Virus record (IMG/VR): IMGVR_UViG_3300020470_001313
Span: 1 to 64,000 of that record
Source: a virus
DNA length: 64,000 nucleotides
Direction: 5' to 3' (one strand)
Below the pieces are notes generated by a model. That model saw nothing but the letters and a program-made list of their open reading frames with translations, was not told where the DNA came from and searched no databases. How positions within the stretch are numbered: position 1 is the stretch's first letter; each line of letters starts with the position of its first letter. Both the position numbers and the translations under genes were made by a program. Of this stretch, positions 22,093-31,673 are shown one piece after another.

Positions 22093-23535
22093 TTAGTACA
22101 GTTTGCCAAATGGTCCAAAGCGTTTACCCTTCTTCGCTGCTAAGAACACCATATCTGTCATAAATTCATCACGATTTTTAACTTTCATCCCTGATAGCAT
22201 GGCAATGAATTTCATCTGCATTAATTTTGATGTGGCAAGACCGAATGGATCATTCTTCAATGCAGTTTTCATATTATTAACAAAGGTATCTTCATCCACA
22301 CCTTTTGTATCAGCAAACTTATCAACCTTTTTAAAGATTGATCTCCACTCCTTCTCTTCTTTTACAAAGGTATCTACATCTTTAGGATACTCTTTGTGTT
22401 GATTTTTAAAATCAAGTTTCTGTTTATTATCTTTGATAAGTTGTTGAACCATAGCAACTGGTGCTTTACCCATACGAGCAGCTCTACCTTTATCCTCAGT
22501 TGGTTCAAACTTTAAGTTTGATACCTTCTTAGTATCATTACCTTTGATTTGAAAATCATAAGAAGCATCATTACCTGATACAACAACACGACTGTCCTGT
22601 GATGCCCATCCATTATTATAATTTAAATTACATAAAGGTTTCAGAGTTTTATAGTTGTAAGTATCTTCATCCAATCCCAATTCTCTAACGTTATACTCTC
22701 TCCAGTCTGCACTACTACCACTAATCTTTTTCAAAGATATACCAACAACCCTTCTCTGATGGAACATTTTCCTTAGAACAGCATTAAGTTCAATAATAGT
22801 TTGGGATCCATTACCATCAATAGTTTTATCAATATCGTTTTTAATTGACGTTGTAGTACCTTTTATACCCCAAATATCAGCAGGGTTCCAGTTATCTTTC
22901 TGAGATATACCAAACTTTTCTTTAACTGTATCACTAATATATTTCATGAACCCACCCTTGTGGTTGAAATCAGTAAAGTCACTCTTCTTAAACTCATCTA
23001 ATATCTTTTTCTGTTGTGCATAGTATCCTTTAATCCAATCTTCTGATACATCTTCATAAACTTCATAGATTGTTTTGAATGGTTTACTATCATCAATTCT
23101 AACTCCTTCTCCAGGAGCTTGATACGTTACTATATCTTCCCACTTACTAAAGTTTGCATTCTTTTTCAATGCACATTTAATAATCCAAGCAGATGTACGT
23201 TCTTGTTTTTCTGTTGTCTTAGCATCTGCTGCTTTTGCAGATTTCTTACCAGACTTTAAAAATTTTATTCTCCACTCTTTCTTATCACCAGTGTTTACAA
23301 ATCCTTTTGTGTTTGGTTTCTCACCAAAGTGTATAGCAATGGATTCATACTCATCTTCTGAAACCTTCCATTGCCATTGAGATGACTTAGTTCTTCCCCA
23401 ATTAGCATCAGCAAATATAGTTGCCTTACCTCTTGGTAGAGCACTCCAGATTTCATCAACCAAAGCTTTACAATCTGCTGGAGCTTTCGCTTTTATTTTT
23501 GTTTTGGTATCTAAAGTAAATGCTGTCTTAGCCAT
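22093..23535 (-). CDS. Unrecognised 480-aa protein, possibly nuclease-like
   Basis: No family is recognised. The segment NPADIWGIKG (about 217-226) followed some 45 residues later by VVGISLKKISGS resembles the D...(x)LK spacing of PD-(D/E)XK nucleases found in phages; this is weak. The C-terminal half is Lys-rich and ends GKRFGPFGKLY. CTAAATAG near 23.56 kb could be a late promoter. A virion or DNA-processing role is possible. Confidence 0.6.
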   Translation of the reverse strand: MAKTAFTLDTKTKIKAKAPADCKALVDEIWSALPRGKATIFADANWGRTKSSQWQWKVSEDEYESIAIHFGEKPNTKGFVNTGDKKEWRIKFLKSGKKSAKAADAKTTEKQERTSAWIIKCALKKNANFSKWEDIVTYQAPGEGVRIDDSKPFKTIYEVYEDVSEDWIKGYYAQQKKILDEFKKSDFTDFNHKGGFMKYISDTVKEKFGISQKDNWNPADIWGIKGTTTSIKNDIDKTIDGNGSQTIIELNAVLRKMFHQRRVVGISLKKISGSSADWREYNVRELGLDEDTYNYKTLKPLCNLNYNNGWASQDSRVVVSGNDASYDFQIKGNDTKKVSNLKFEPTEDKGRAARMGKAPVAMVQQLIKDNKQKLDFKNQHKEYPKDVDTFVKEEKEWRSIFKKVDKFADTKGVDEDTFVNNMKTALKNDPFGLATSKLMQMKFIAMLSGMKVKNRDEFMTDMVFLAAKKGKRFGPFGKLY

Positions 23536-23559
23536 TAGTTCTCGCAGGTCTCCACGAGA

Positions 23560-23658
23560 CTATTTAGATTCCAATTGCTTCCTCCAAGCATCAATCAGAA
23601 GTTGGAGTTCCTTCTGACGTGCTTGTGCTACTTTGATTTTTTCTTCCAGATTATTCAT
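23560..23658 (-). CDS. Very small coiled-coil protein, 32 aa
   Basis: MNNLEEKIKVAQARQKELQL... is an almost continuous amphipathic helix. Its ATG overlaps the mazG stop (ATGA). Its stop region contains the CTAAATAG box for the next gene. Confidence 0.5.
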   Translation of the reverse strand: MNNLEEKIKVAQARQKELQLLIDAWRKQLESK

Positions 23659-24131
23659 CTGTCTCCTGCTTTACGATTCTCCGAACGCATAACATTAAAC
23701 TGACCCTCTGGGTAGCGTGACACTAACTTATTTACATTCATTAAAGCAAGTTCATCAAACGATGTGTCTAATGCCATACATGCCTGAGCAATATACCATA
23801 GGCAATCACCTAACTCAGTCTTCATATGATCAATGTTATCCACACTATATGGTTTACCTTGGAATACAATCTTCTTAACGATCTCAGTAAACTCACCTGC
23901 TTCAGCAGATAGACCAGTAGCAGCAGTCATAAGACGATTGACATCACAACCCTTAGTTTTAAGAGCATCTAATCGTTCTTGAAATGCATCGTAGTCTTTA
24001 CTTTCTTGTGAGGTTACCTCATTTACAAACTCTAGGTAACGTGCGTAATCAACCTTTGGAATTTCGTCAGTTACTTGATCCTCATTGATACCAGGAACAG
24101 AAGTATCTCCAAAGCCATGTGGTTTTGTCAT
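23655..24131 (-). CDS. mazG: MazG-type nucleotide pyrophosphohydrolase
   Basis: This 158-aa single-domain protein has metal ligands in GLSAEAGEFTEIVKKIV (E-x-x-E) and HMKTELGDCLWY (E-x-x-D), the MazG all-alpha NTP-PPase pattern. Phage MazG has been proposed to lower (p)ppGpp or hydrolyse (d)NTPs to reshape host metabolism. It lies immediately downstream of the helicase gp41. Confidence 0.92.
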   Translation of the reverse strand: MTKPHGFGDTSVPGINEDQVTDEIPKVDYARYLEFVNEVTSQESKDYDAFQERLDALKTKGCDVNRLMTAATGLSAEAGEFTEIVKKIVFQGKPYSVDNIDHMKTELGDCLWYIAQACMALDTSFDELALMNVNKLVSRYPEGQFNVMRSENRKAGDR

Positions 24132-24132
24132 T

Positions 24133-25509
24133 TTAATAAGTTAGTTGTGATAATTTATCGTTAGAGAACTTCTTTACGATAGAAATCTCTTCATTTGCTT
24201 GCTGTCCAGAATCAACTAGACCTTTTTGAGCATCCTCTATATCATACAGCCTCATCTTCGCTCTGTCAATACCTACGCAAAACTTCTTATTTATTGTAGG
24301 ATCATTATAGCGATTCTTTAACTGCTTAACCATGATCTGATTCAACCCTTCCAACTCCTCAGTAGAAATAAGAGCAAACATGAGATCAGCAGTGGCAGGA
24401 AGCCCGAAGGATTCAGATGTGTCAGTAAGATCAACATCGCTACTACCGTAACCAGCACGAGTGGTCTGGGTAGCCGAGACAATAGGAAGATTAAACTCCA
24501 CCGCAAGACCTCTAAGCTCCTCAGCAATACTCTTGACAAGCGTGTACGAATTGATGTTGCTACCTGCACGGTATCTTGATGATGCACAGATATTTAGATA
24601 GTCTACAAAGATAATATCTGGAGTGAAATTTTTCTTAAGTTTAAGTTCACCTACCAATGATCTGAAGTGTCCAGAGTGTGCTGATGCAGTTGGATACTCC
24701 TTGACAATGATCTTACCCTGAGTCTTCTTAATAAGATTACTTATCTTATTATCAAACATCACTTTAGGTAATGTCTTCAGGTCTTGGATCGGAACGTTGA
24801 GTAAATTTGCGTCAATTCTCTCTGCGATCTTCTCTTCAGCCATCTCCAATGTGATGTAGAGAACGTTCTTCCCTTGTAGTAAGACCGCACTGGCCATATG
24901 ACACATAAACAATGACTTACCAACACCAGTTCCAGCCAATGCAATATTAAGGGTCTTATTTGGGATGCCACCCTTAGTAATTTTGTTGAAGAACTCAAGG
25001 TCAAATGGTATCTTAGTCTCCTCTTGATGATACGATTCATATCTTTCTTCCGAATCTTTAATATAGTCATGCCCTACATTATTGTCAAAAGAAACTCCAA
25101 GTGCCTCTGTTAATACATGTGGTATGGCACCCTTGTCTTTAGTATCATCCTGTCCATCTGCGATTTTAATAGACTCCATCAGTGCCAAATAGATAGCACG
25201 TTCCTGACACCACTTCTCTGTAGTGTCTAGCAACCAAGGTAAGTCAGTCTCTTCGCAAATTATACTGTCTACAATTTCTTTGACTTGCTGGAACCCTTCA
25301 TCGGTGAGATCTGTTCTCTTCTCTAACTCAATGTAGAGTATGTCCTTATTGGCAAGACTGTTGTATTTATCAATGTAAGTGTGTAACTCTTCGTAAATGA
25401 CTCTGTAGTTGAACTCACTAAAGTACTCTGACTTTAGGAAAGGAACTACCTTACGAACATACTGCTCGTGACAGAGCAAGTTCGTGATGATCAGTAGTTC
25501 TGTATTCAT
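24133..25509 (-). CDS. 41: Replicative DNA helicase (gp41, DnaB family)
   Basis: A 458-aa RecA-core helicase: Walker A in LAGTGVGKSLFM, H1a-like ITLEMAEEKIAERID, Walker B in DIIFVDYLN, and SATQTTRAGYG. It unwinds DNA ahead of gp43 and works with primase gp61. The length is close to T4 gp41. The 5' end overlaps the oxygenase gene by 4 nt. Confidence 0.96.
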   Translation of the reverse strand: MNTELLIITNLLCHEQYVRKVVPFLKSEYFSEFNYRVIYEELHTYIDKYNSLANKDILYIELEKRTDLTDEGFQQVKEIVDSIICEETDLPWLLDTTEKWCQERAIYLALMESIKIADGQDDTKDKGAIPHVLTEALGVSFDNNVGHDYIKDSEERYESYHQEETKIPFDLEFFNKITKGGIPNKTLNIALAGTGVGKSLFMCHMASAVLLQGKNVLYITLEMAEEKIAERIDANLLNVPIQDLKTLPKVMFDNKISNLIKKTQGKIIVKEYPTASAHSGHFRSLVGELKLKKNFTPDIIFVDYLNICASSRYRAGSNINSYTLVKSIAEELRGLAVEFNLPIVSATQTTRAGYGSSDVDLTDTSESFGLPATADLMFALISTEELEGLNQIMVKQLKNRYNDPTINKKFCVGIDRAKMRLYDIEDAQKGLVDSGQQANEEISIVKKFSNDKLSQLTY

Positions 25510-26114
25510 AGGTAATGGAGATACGATCCAACGATGTACTTAGGGAACTTTCTACATGGTCTTCCTTCATGTGGGAACATCCATGTTGGTGGGAACACCA
25601 TCATTCTACCACACTTTGGCTTAATCCACTGACTCCATTTAGGAAATACTGTCTCACCCTGATCTGGTTCATTCAAATACAGGAAGAAACCAAGGTATCT
25701 ACGAGCAGAATTATAGTCAAGGACATCCACATGCTTGGCAAACTGATCTGGTCTACCACTAGGTGCATCACATTGTCCTAAACCATCTGGGTTATACTTC
25801 TTAATTCTAAATTCTTCTAATGCTATCTCGTATGGAAAATCCTCACCAATACCTAACTCAGTCTTATATAAATTGACACACCCCATGAAGGCAGTCTGTA
25901 GTAAGTAGTGAAGAGGTTCATGTTTGATCTTACTCTCTTCACTCTCCTTATATAACTGAGTGAAATTTAACTGAGTGAACTGAGGTTTCATGTTCTCAGT
26001 TTCAACTCGGTCATGCTTGTCAGTATTAGATTCAAAAAGATCAATACATTGTTGTGCTAGGTCTTTGTCAATGACCTCATCGTATACACGGACGTAATCT
26101 TTAAGCTGTTTCAT
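25506..26114 (-). CDS. 2OG/Fe(II) oxygenase
   Basis: The 202-aa protein has H-x-D in [10 protein letters not shown], the strand [16 protein letters not shown], the distal His in MFPHEGRP and a Lys in [11 protein letters not shown] use the ATG at 26114 ([12 protein letters not shown]); the open frame to 26150 would run further into uvsX. It lies between helicase and recombinase genes, an unusual place for a metabolic oxygenase. Confidence 0.82.
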   Translation of the reverse strand: MKQLKDYVRVYDEVIDKDLAQQCIDLFESNTDKHDRVETENMKPQFTQLNFTQLYKESEESKIKHEPLHYLLQTAFMGCVNLYKTELGIGEDFPYEIALEEFRIKKYNPDGLGQCDAPSGRPDQFAKHVDVLDYNSARRYLGFFLYLNEPDQGETVFPKWSQWIKPKCGRMMVFPPTWMFPHEGRPCRKFPKYIVGSYLHYL

Positions 26115-27120
26115 TACCGTAACTGAATTCTTTTTGGGCACACTCATCAAGTGCTTGCATTAATTCTGGCGTGAAGTACTTTTCTGGCTCGGCAAGAATA
26201 GCTGACGGATACACAGAACTATCCCCAACAACAATACGATTTCCTTTACGGGTAAAGACTCCGTACTTCTCACCCAATTCCAATAGTCCGTAATAACGGT
26301 CAAGTCCTTTGTCATAAAATAATCTAGTGGTTACTTCTGAATTTTCTTTAGAGAGTCTGCTTTTAGCTGTCTTAGCTTTGATAAGGTTTCCAACAACCTC
26401 TTTCGCACTCTTTTCCTTTTTTTTACTGAGATAAATGATTGTACTCGCGGCATATTTGAGACCAGAGCCGCCTCCCATTTCTTTAGTAGGGATGTAACTG
26501 CCGACAACATCGTAGGTATGGTTTGTAACTATAAGTGGAACGTTTGCCTTACCTAACTTCAGTGTAAGAACTCTAAAAATAGACTTGACAACTTGGGCAC
26601 GAGTCATATCACGAGTTTCCTTACCTGCTTCACTGTCCTCTATCTCCTTGGTGGTACTTAGCATACCAAGTGAATCAAGAACGAACATTAAAGGTTTACG
26701 TTCAGATGAATCCTGCTGTAAATATTTATCAAGAATCTTAATTGCCTGAGTTCTAAACTCTTGTACTGTTACTACAGGTACAATAACTATACGGTCACCA
26801 TCAATACCTTTCTCTTGAATCAAATCTTTTGACAAAGCAGATTCAGACTCAAAGTAAATGACACCTGCATCCTTATCCATCTCAAGGAAACTACGTACTA
26901 GTCCTAGGGCAAAGAATGTTTTACCTGTACTAGTCTCACCTGCTAAGGCAGTGATCTTATTAGATGGAAGACCACCATAGATAGATCCACTGCATAGTGC
27001 ATTGAAAATGTAACTGCCTGTATCAATGTAGTTAGCAGTATCACCTGCTGCTACACCATCAGAGACAATGGAAGCATACTCGTTTCCTATCTCTCCTACT
27101 ACATCTTTTAAAAAACTCAT
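26101..27120 (-). CDS. uvsX: RecA-like recombinase UvsX
   Basis: The 339-aa protein has Walker [15 protein letters not shown], Walker [11 protein letters not shown], and the loop [11 protein letters not shown]. It forms presynaptic filaments on ssDNA, assisted by UvsY, for recombination-dependent replication. It directly follows gp43 with a 4-nt overlap. Confidence 0.95.
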   Translation of the reverse strand: MSFLKDVVGEIGNEYASIVSDGVAAGDTANYIDTGSYIFNALCSGSIYGGLPSNKITALAGETSTGKTFFALGLVRSFLEMDKDAGVIYFESESALSKDLIQEKGIDGDRIVIVPVVTVQEFRTQAIKILDKYLQQDSSERKPLMFVLDSLGMLSTTKEIEDSEAGKETRDMTRAQVVKSIFRVLTLKLGKANVPLIVTNHTYDVVGSYIPTKEMGGGSGLKYAASTIIYLSKKKEKSAKEVVGNLIKAKTAKSRLSKENSEVTTRLFYDKGLDRYYGLLELGEKYGVFTRKGNRIVVGDSSVYPSAILAEPEKYFTPELMQALDECAQKEFSYGNETA

Positions 27121-29594
27121 CCGAATAAATGTTCTAAGGTTGCTACTTTCTCAGGTTTCCACCCGATTGTGTCAAGAATGACTTTCAGTGGATCTAGGAA
27201 ACTCTTCTGGAATTGTAAGTCATAATCCACTGATTTGTCAAGCCCCAATTCTTTGGGGAAGTCACTCATAAATGAAATGACATTTTCAACTATCTTGTTT
27301 GGTGTCTTTAGGTAAATGAATTTCACCTTCTCACCATCCTGTATTAGTGGGTACTTGTGGGTCAACTTATTTTTCTTGATATGATAGTTATAAAGGATAG
27401 CACCACGGACATGTATGGGTGTACCCTTACTATACAGTCCTGCTGGATTAGACCACTTTCTCACACCATTACATCCACGAGGGAATGCTATATCCTCTGG
27501 TGGCATTGATTCAAACTTCTCTCGGAAGTCAGCAATATACTTTTGTGCATCCTTCTCATCACCATTCATAATAACTTTAAGTGCTTCCTTAATAGCAATA
27601 CGACATGGTGCTGGTGTTGAGGATTTGACTGCCTCAATACCCATTATTTTAAGCTTTGGTTCTGCGAATCTGACTCCTTCTATGTCCCATGCATTTAAGA
27701 TGTATCGTTTTTTAGCAGTCCAGATACCTTTATTAGCAATGGTCTCACGTTTCATGAACATCTTCTGATCATAGGCACTTACGTAGTCGGCCAATTCTTG
27801 GTAAGAACTCGTAATATACTTTTCAAGTTCCACTTCACAGACCTTATTAAGGAACGTGACAATGCTTTCATCAGTTTTCTCTCTGCCCTTGTATACAGTG
27901 TCAACCAAAGGACCCAAGTTAAGGTAAATACTATCGGTATCAGCAGCAATAACATAATCTTCTCCAGTAGTTTTAAGTATCTTATTCAGATACTGATTCA
28001 TTTTGTTTTCAATCCAACGGATGCTAACTTGACCCGATAGAGTAATCGCCTCAGCATTAGCCAAGTTGTAATATCTAAAGTATTGGTTTCCAATAGCTCC
28101 ATAGGCACTGTTAAGTTGAATCTTGCGAGCCATCTGGATGTTATTGAATTTGCTAATATCTCTCTGTAGTTTTGCACTTGGGTTAGTTTCATTATCCCGC
28201 TTCGCTTGAAGCATTTTCTTCTTATAGATCGTACGCTCATTGTAAATAGTCTCCATCATTTCAGGTAGGAAACCACGTATATCTTTACGGTACTGAGCAC
28301 CGTTAGCACACGTAGCAAACTTAGAATCAAACTCAACTTCTTCGTTTAGAATCCCCTCAACGCTCGCGCTGGAATGTCTAGTCTCCCAGAGTGTTTCGGG
28401 TGAGATGTTGTACTGCATGATGAGATGAGGATACAGACTGTTAAGGTCAAAAGAAACAACCCACTTATATAACCCAGGTATAGGCTCCTTAACGAAAGCT
28501 CCTGCATACTTCTCATCTTTCTTTTCACGTTTCTTAGGAGGTACGACAAAGTTTTTCTTCTTAAGGTAATTATATATCATAGTATCCCACATGCGAACTT
28601 GGGAATAAACGTCATCAAAGTTAACCTTAGCATCGTAAGCCATTGTCACTGCTAGTTCTAACAGTTTCATCTTGTCTTCAAGACGGTCAACAAGTTCAAC
28701 GTCCTTTATGTTGTAATCAATAAATTTCTGCCAATCTCTAGTATAGAACTCCTTAAAATTATCATACTCACTGTGGTCTAATTTCTTCTGACCTAGTTCT
28801 ACGTTAGCAATGTAATCAAGACGATAAGATTCCTGATTAGTATAGGTAAACTTCTTATATAAGTCTAAGTAGTCTAGGATTGATACACCACATATATCAT
28901 AGTAAATATTACGACGACCCTGAATATAAACCTCTTCCTCATCTACCTTATTCCAAGGTGATAAAGACTTCATCCACTTCTCACCTAAGATACGTGATAC
29001 TCTACGACAAATATAAGGTATATCATATAGGTTACAGTTCCATCCTGTTACAATGTCAGGAGTATTCTGTGCCCACCAGTTAATAAAGTGAGAAAGCATC
29101 TCACGTTCGTCTTTACAAATATAATGTTCATGCTCTGTTTCAAATTCTCTTGTACCCCATACAATAAATTTCTTAGTTGCTAGATCTCTTACTGTAATAC
29201 ACAGCATTTCTTCTGCTGCTGCATCTACATCAGGGAATCCATTCTCACAAGCAACCTCAATATCAATCGTTAGGATATTCATTTGATCCATACGATAGTC
29301 TACCTCACCCTCAAACTCACTGGAGATAAACTGGTATAAGTAACGGTCATATCCGTGAACTTCTACACCCTCTACACCATGATATCTGTCCGCAAAGTCT
29401 CGTGCCTCACGAACAGTATTAAAGTTAACAGGTTTTACATCACGTCCACCTAATGTCTTCCACTTCTCCTTTTTATTACTGGTAATATAAAGAGTTGGAG
29501 AAAACTGGAAGCGATGTTCTACTCGCTCCCCTCCCTCATACCCTCTATAGAGGATAGTGTTACCAAGAAGTTGGACGTTAGTGTAGAAACTCAT
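27117..29594 (-). CDS. 43: DNA polymerase (gp43, family B)
   Basis: An 825-aa single ORF: exonuclease motif I ([17 protein letters not shown]), Exo II ([13 protein letters not shown]), polymerase motif A ([11 protein letters not shown]), motif B ([17 protein letters not shown]) and motif C (AADTDSIYL). The C-terminus ends in a hydrophobic ATLEHLFG peptide that should bind the clamp gp45. No intron or split is seen, unlike some phage polymerases. Confidence 0.98.
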   Translation of the reverse strand: MSFYTNVQLLGNTILYRGYEGGERVEHRFQFSPTLYITSNKKEKWKTLGGRDVKPVNFNTVREARDFADRYHGVEGVEVHGYDRYLYQFISSEFEGEVDYRMDQMNILTIDIEVACENGFPDVDAAAEEMLCITVRDLATKKFIVWGTREFETEHEHYICKDEREMLSHFINWWAQNTPDIVTGWNCNLYDIPYICRRVSRILGEKWMKSLSPWNKVDEEEVYIQGRRNIYYDICGVSILDYLDLYKKFTYTNQESYRLDYIANVELGQKKLDHSEYDNFKEFYTRDWQKFIDYNIKDVELVDRLEDKMKLLELAVTMAYDAKVNFDDVYSQVRMWDTMIYNYLKKKNFVVPPKKREKKDEKYAGAFVKEPIPGLYKWVVSFDLNSLYPHLIMQYNISPETLWETRHSSASVEGILNEEVEFDSKFATCANGAQYRKDIRGFLPEMMETIYNERTIYKKKMLQAKRDNETNPSAKLQRDISKFNNIQMARKIQLNSAYGAIGNQYFRYYNLANAEAITLSGQVSIRWIENKMNQYLNKILKTTGEDYVIAADTDSIYLNLGPLVDTVYKGREKTDESIVTFLNKVCEVELEKYITSSYQELADYVSAYDQKMFMKRETIANKGIWTAKKRYILNAWDIEGVRFAEPKLKIMGIEAVKSSTPAPCRIAIKEALKVIMNGDEKDAQKYIADFREKFESMPPEDIAFPRGCNGVRKWSNPAGLYSKGTPIHVRGAILYNYHIKKNKLTHKYPLIQDGEKVKFIYLKTPNKIVENVISFMSDFPKELGLDKSVDYDLQFQKSFLDPLKVILDTIGWKPEKVATLEHLFG

Positions 29595-29851
29595 TCAGTA
29601 GGTGGTTTCGCAGGTACAGTAGACTCATAAAGTTCCACCATCGTGGCACTTGGATCCACTATAGTAAAGATTGACTCAGATGTCAAGAACAAATCACGTT
29701 GTGCTGAATACTTTGGATATACTTCCAACTGATCGTTCACAATCTTGAAGCAGTCTTGGATGAAGAGACTAGGTTCCTCATCCAATTCTTCTATTCTTCC
29801 TATGAGATAGTCATTTAGACCACCGTTCTTAAGTAGTACTACCTTGATCAT
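29591..29851 (-). CDS. Small Sm-like-type protein A, 86 aa
   Basis: MIKVVLLKNGGLNDYLIGRI... has a beta-rich start and a later (S/D)xxxTIVDP...VELYES segment. This pattern recurs in the next gene upstream and again near 50 kb, so the three look paralogous. The fold is reminiscent of Sm/Hfq barrels (LxxGxxxIGxI). Function unknown; it sits next to gp43. Confidence 0.6.
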   Translation of the reverse strand: MIKVVLLKNGGLNDYLIGRIEELDEEPSLFIQDCFKIVNDQLEVYPKYSAQRDLFLTSESIFTIVDPSATMVELYESTVPAKPPTE

Positions 29852-30233
29852 TTTTAGATTCCTTTGCTTCTATGAGTTCATTATACTTTTCGGTTACCTG
29901 ACCATGAGGATCATAGACTGTAACCACTTCTTCTAAACGAACAAAAAATTCTTTGTTAGTCGCTAATGGACACCAAGGATATAGGATAAGATTAGGGTTC
30001 TTATCAATCTGTTCTTGGTTCTCTGGAAGGATTTCAGGTTCATCTTCTAAAGACTCATCACCCTCACCCCATAGTTCCATTTCAATTTCAGACTGATCAT
30101 CTAAAATGACTGAGTAAGGATTCTTAAAACAAAAGGCGATAGCAGTTTTGTTAGTGTCTTCTTTAGCACTGACTTCTTTAATGTCAGCGATGACATCTTC
30201 ACCGCTTTTTAGTCTTGCGATTTTTACGCTCAT
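29829..30233 (-). CDS. Small Sm-like-type protein B, 134 aa
   Basis: MSVKIARLKSGEDVIADIKE... opens with the LKSGEDVI signature, has an acidic insertion (about 60-85), and ends VRLEEVVTVYDP...TEKYNELIE, parallel to its neighbour. RNA binding is possible if the Sm-like resemblance is real. A possible sigma-70 promoter lies within the upstream gene. Confidence 0.6.
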   Translation of the reverse strand: MSVKIARLKSGEDVIADIKEVSAKEDTNKTAIAFCFKNPYSVILDDQSEIEMELWGEGDESLEDEPEILPENQEQIDKNPNLILYPWCPLATNKEFFVRLEEVVTVYDPHGQVTEKYNELIEAKESKNDQGSTT

Positions 30234-30429
30234 AACTCTTTGCTGAAATTGTGTTAATGCTTTGACTAATTATGTCCTTAAGGACTTTGTTTGTATGAGT
30301 ACCTTTGTCATATGCAATGTTACGAGCATATTCCAATACGTCCTCCATCATATACGATGGGAGCTCAATTGTCAAGACCTCCCTATCACCACTATATGAA
30401 GGTGGTGAAAAATTATAGTAAAAGTTCAT
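30199..30429 (-). CDS. Hypothetical protein, 76 aa
   Basis: MNFYYNFSPPSYSGDREVLT... is followed by a helix and a very basic C-terminus (SYERKNRKTKKR), suggesting nucleic-acid binding. The ATG at 30429 is used instead of a TTG four codons earlier. It is the first gene of the gp43 run. Confidence 0.6.
   Translation of the reverse strand: MNFYYNFSPPSYSGDREVLTIELPSYMMEDVLEYARNIAYDKGTHTNKVLKDIISQSINTISAKSYERKNRKTKKR
30347..30375 (-). promoter_or_regulatory. Possible intragenic sigma-70 promoter
   Basis: TTGACA (30375-30370), 17 nt, TATGAT (30352-30347) on the minus strand inside the 76-aa gene; it would drive the Sm-like genes and gp43. The match is close to consensus but coding constraint may explain it. 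Confidence 0.4.
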
Positions 30430-30442
30430 AGTTTTTCCCAAT

Positions 30443-30468
30443 AAAAAGAGAACCCCGAAGGGTTCTCT
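30443..30468 (-). terminator. Terminator of the exported beta-barrel-like gene
   Basis: AGAGAACCC-CGAA-GGGTTCTCT followed by TTTTTATT on the minus strand, just after the gene's stop codon. Confidence 0.88.
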
Positions 30469-30502
30469 ATTCAGTTATACACTATATATCAGATTCTGAT
30501 TA

Positions 30503-30886
30503 TCAGAATGTGAATTTAACTCCTGCTTTAGCACCCCAGTTAACTAGTGAGTCGCCATTAGCGTCCTCATCAGTAGCACCTGATAGCTCACCGTATACAG
30601 ATGTAGCTTCAGCGATTGCATAAGATGCACCAACCTTACCAGAGAAATCTACGTCTGTATCATCAGCAGATTCTGAATGGTTAACTTGAGGACCACCTTG
30701 TACGTAGTAAGCTACTTTACCTTCGCCACCTTCATATCCAACGTGGATATCTGTAGCTGCTGAGGAGTACTCTCCATCAGGATAAGAAAGGTTGCTCTCA
30801 ACATTCACATATGGACCAGCAAAAGCTGCACCAGCGAGAAGGAATGGAGATGCTGCTACCGCAGCGATTGTTGATTTGATAGACAT
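30503..30886 (-). CDS. Exported outer-membrane beta-barrel-like protein, 127 aa
   Basis: A Sec signal peptide (MSIKSTIAAVAASPFLLAGA, cleavage after AFA) precedes a mature part with alternating hydrophobic strands and a C-terminal Phe (GVKFTF), the usual beta-barrel assembly signal. It resembles small porins or OmpA-like barrels. It is a single-gene unit with its own promoter, structured leader and terminator. Its role in infection is unknown; altering the host envelope is one possibility. Confidence 0.75.
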   Translation of the reverse strand: MSIKSTIAAVAASPFLLAGAAFAGPYVNVESNLSYPDGEYSSAATDIHVGYEGGEGKVAYYVQGGPQVNHSESADDTDVDFSGKVGASYAIAEATSVYGELSGATDEDANGDSLVNWGAKAGVKFTF

Positions 30887-30912
30887 GTTAATTTTTAAAA
30901 GTATCTCGCAAG

Positions 30913-30973
30913 AAAAAACCCTGCGGATGATAGATTCCCCGACATGGGAATCTTTGTAACATCTGACGCAGGG
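30913..30973 (-). promoter_or_regulatory. Attenuator-like leader hairpin
   Basis: On the minus strand, nested pairs CCCTGCG/CGCAGGG, GATG/CATC and GATTCCC/GGGAATC around loop ATGTCG are followed by TTTTTT. It lies between the promoter at 31.0 kb and the exported-protein ATG, so it can stop transcription before the gene or switch with another fold. It also separates the gene from hsp20. Confidence 0.7.
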
Positions 30974-31007
30974 TACGATCTTTCGGGCCTGTGTAGTTAT
31001 GTTAAGT

Positions 31008-31041
31008 TATTTATAATACCAGAACGTTAAGAATTTGTCAA
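31008..31041 (-). promoter_or_regulatory. Dual sigma-70/late promoter
   Basis: TTGACA (31041-31036), 17 nt, TATTAT (31018-31013), which overlaps TATAAATA (31015-31008) on the minus strand. The downstream ATAAATAACTT is identical to the psbA promoter. Confidence 0.8.
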
Positions 31042-31070
31042 GGGGTGACAGTTTCTAAAGTGTCCCAACC

Positions 31071-31508
31071 TTAGAACCATTCTTTTCTGGCATGATGTTC
31101 AGGCACAATCTTCTTCAGCACGATAGTAAGAAGACCATCCTCAAACGTAACTTCCTTGACTTCGGTGTCATCAGTAAGAGTCCATGTTCTAGTAAAGGAT
31201 CTCTGAGCAAGTCCTTTATGGTAGTAAGTTACGTCATCCTCTTTTTCATCCTGATTACCTTCTACAACGAGTTTACCATACTCAGTGTAGACCTTAACGT
31301 CATCTTTTTTAAATCCAGCAAGTGCAATCTCCAAACGTGACTCCACGTTATTAACAGTTACAAGATTGTATGGTGGATAATTACTTTGCGGTGTTGCTAT
31401 ATTGAAGAAACGATCAAAGTACTCATCGTTGAGTCCAATACTGTGCTTAGAGATCTTATCAAAAAGTTCAGGAAGATCTGACGCACGATAGCGTGTTAAA
31501 TTAGTCAT
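31071..31508 (-). CDS. hsp20: Small heat-shock protein Hsp20
   Basis: The 145-aa protein has an alpha-crystallin domain: VESRLEIALAGFKKDDVKVY, then the A-x-x-x-G-V-L equivalent EVTFEDGLLTIVLKKIVPE. It is an ATP-independent holdase common in T4-like cyanophages. A ribosome site (AAGGAG) precedes the ATG. A short TGTC...GACA hairpin lies in the leader. Confidence 0.93.
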   Translation of the reverse strand: MTNLTRYRASDLPELFDKISKHSIGLNDEYFDRFFNIATPQSNYPPYNLVTVNNVESRLEIALAGFKKDDVKVYTEYGKLVVEGNQDEKEDDVTYYHKGLAQRSFTRTWTLTDDTEVKEVTFEDGLLTIVLKKIVPEHHARKEWF

Positions 31509-31640
31509 TGTTATGCTCCTTATAAAGCGAGTTTTATTTTGGTGTCCCCGAAGGCGACATAACTATTTAACCACAGACACTAGATATAGTATAGGGTGGA
31601 TACCATAATATTTCCTTCGGTTTTCTAGAATAAAAGTAGG

Positions 31641-31648
31641 TATAAATA
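31641..31648 (+). promoter_or_regulatory. Late promoter TATAAATA
   Basis: Perfect T4-type late box on the plus strand, 26 nt before the first gene of the exported-protein operon. Confidence 0.75.
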
Positions 31649-31673
31649 GCCTTAGGTTAGACAATGTGAAGAT

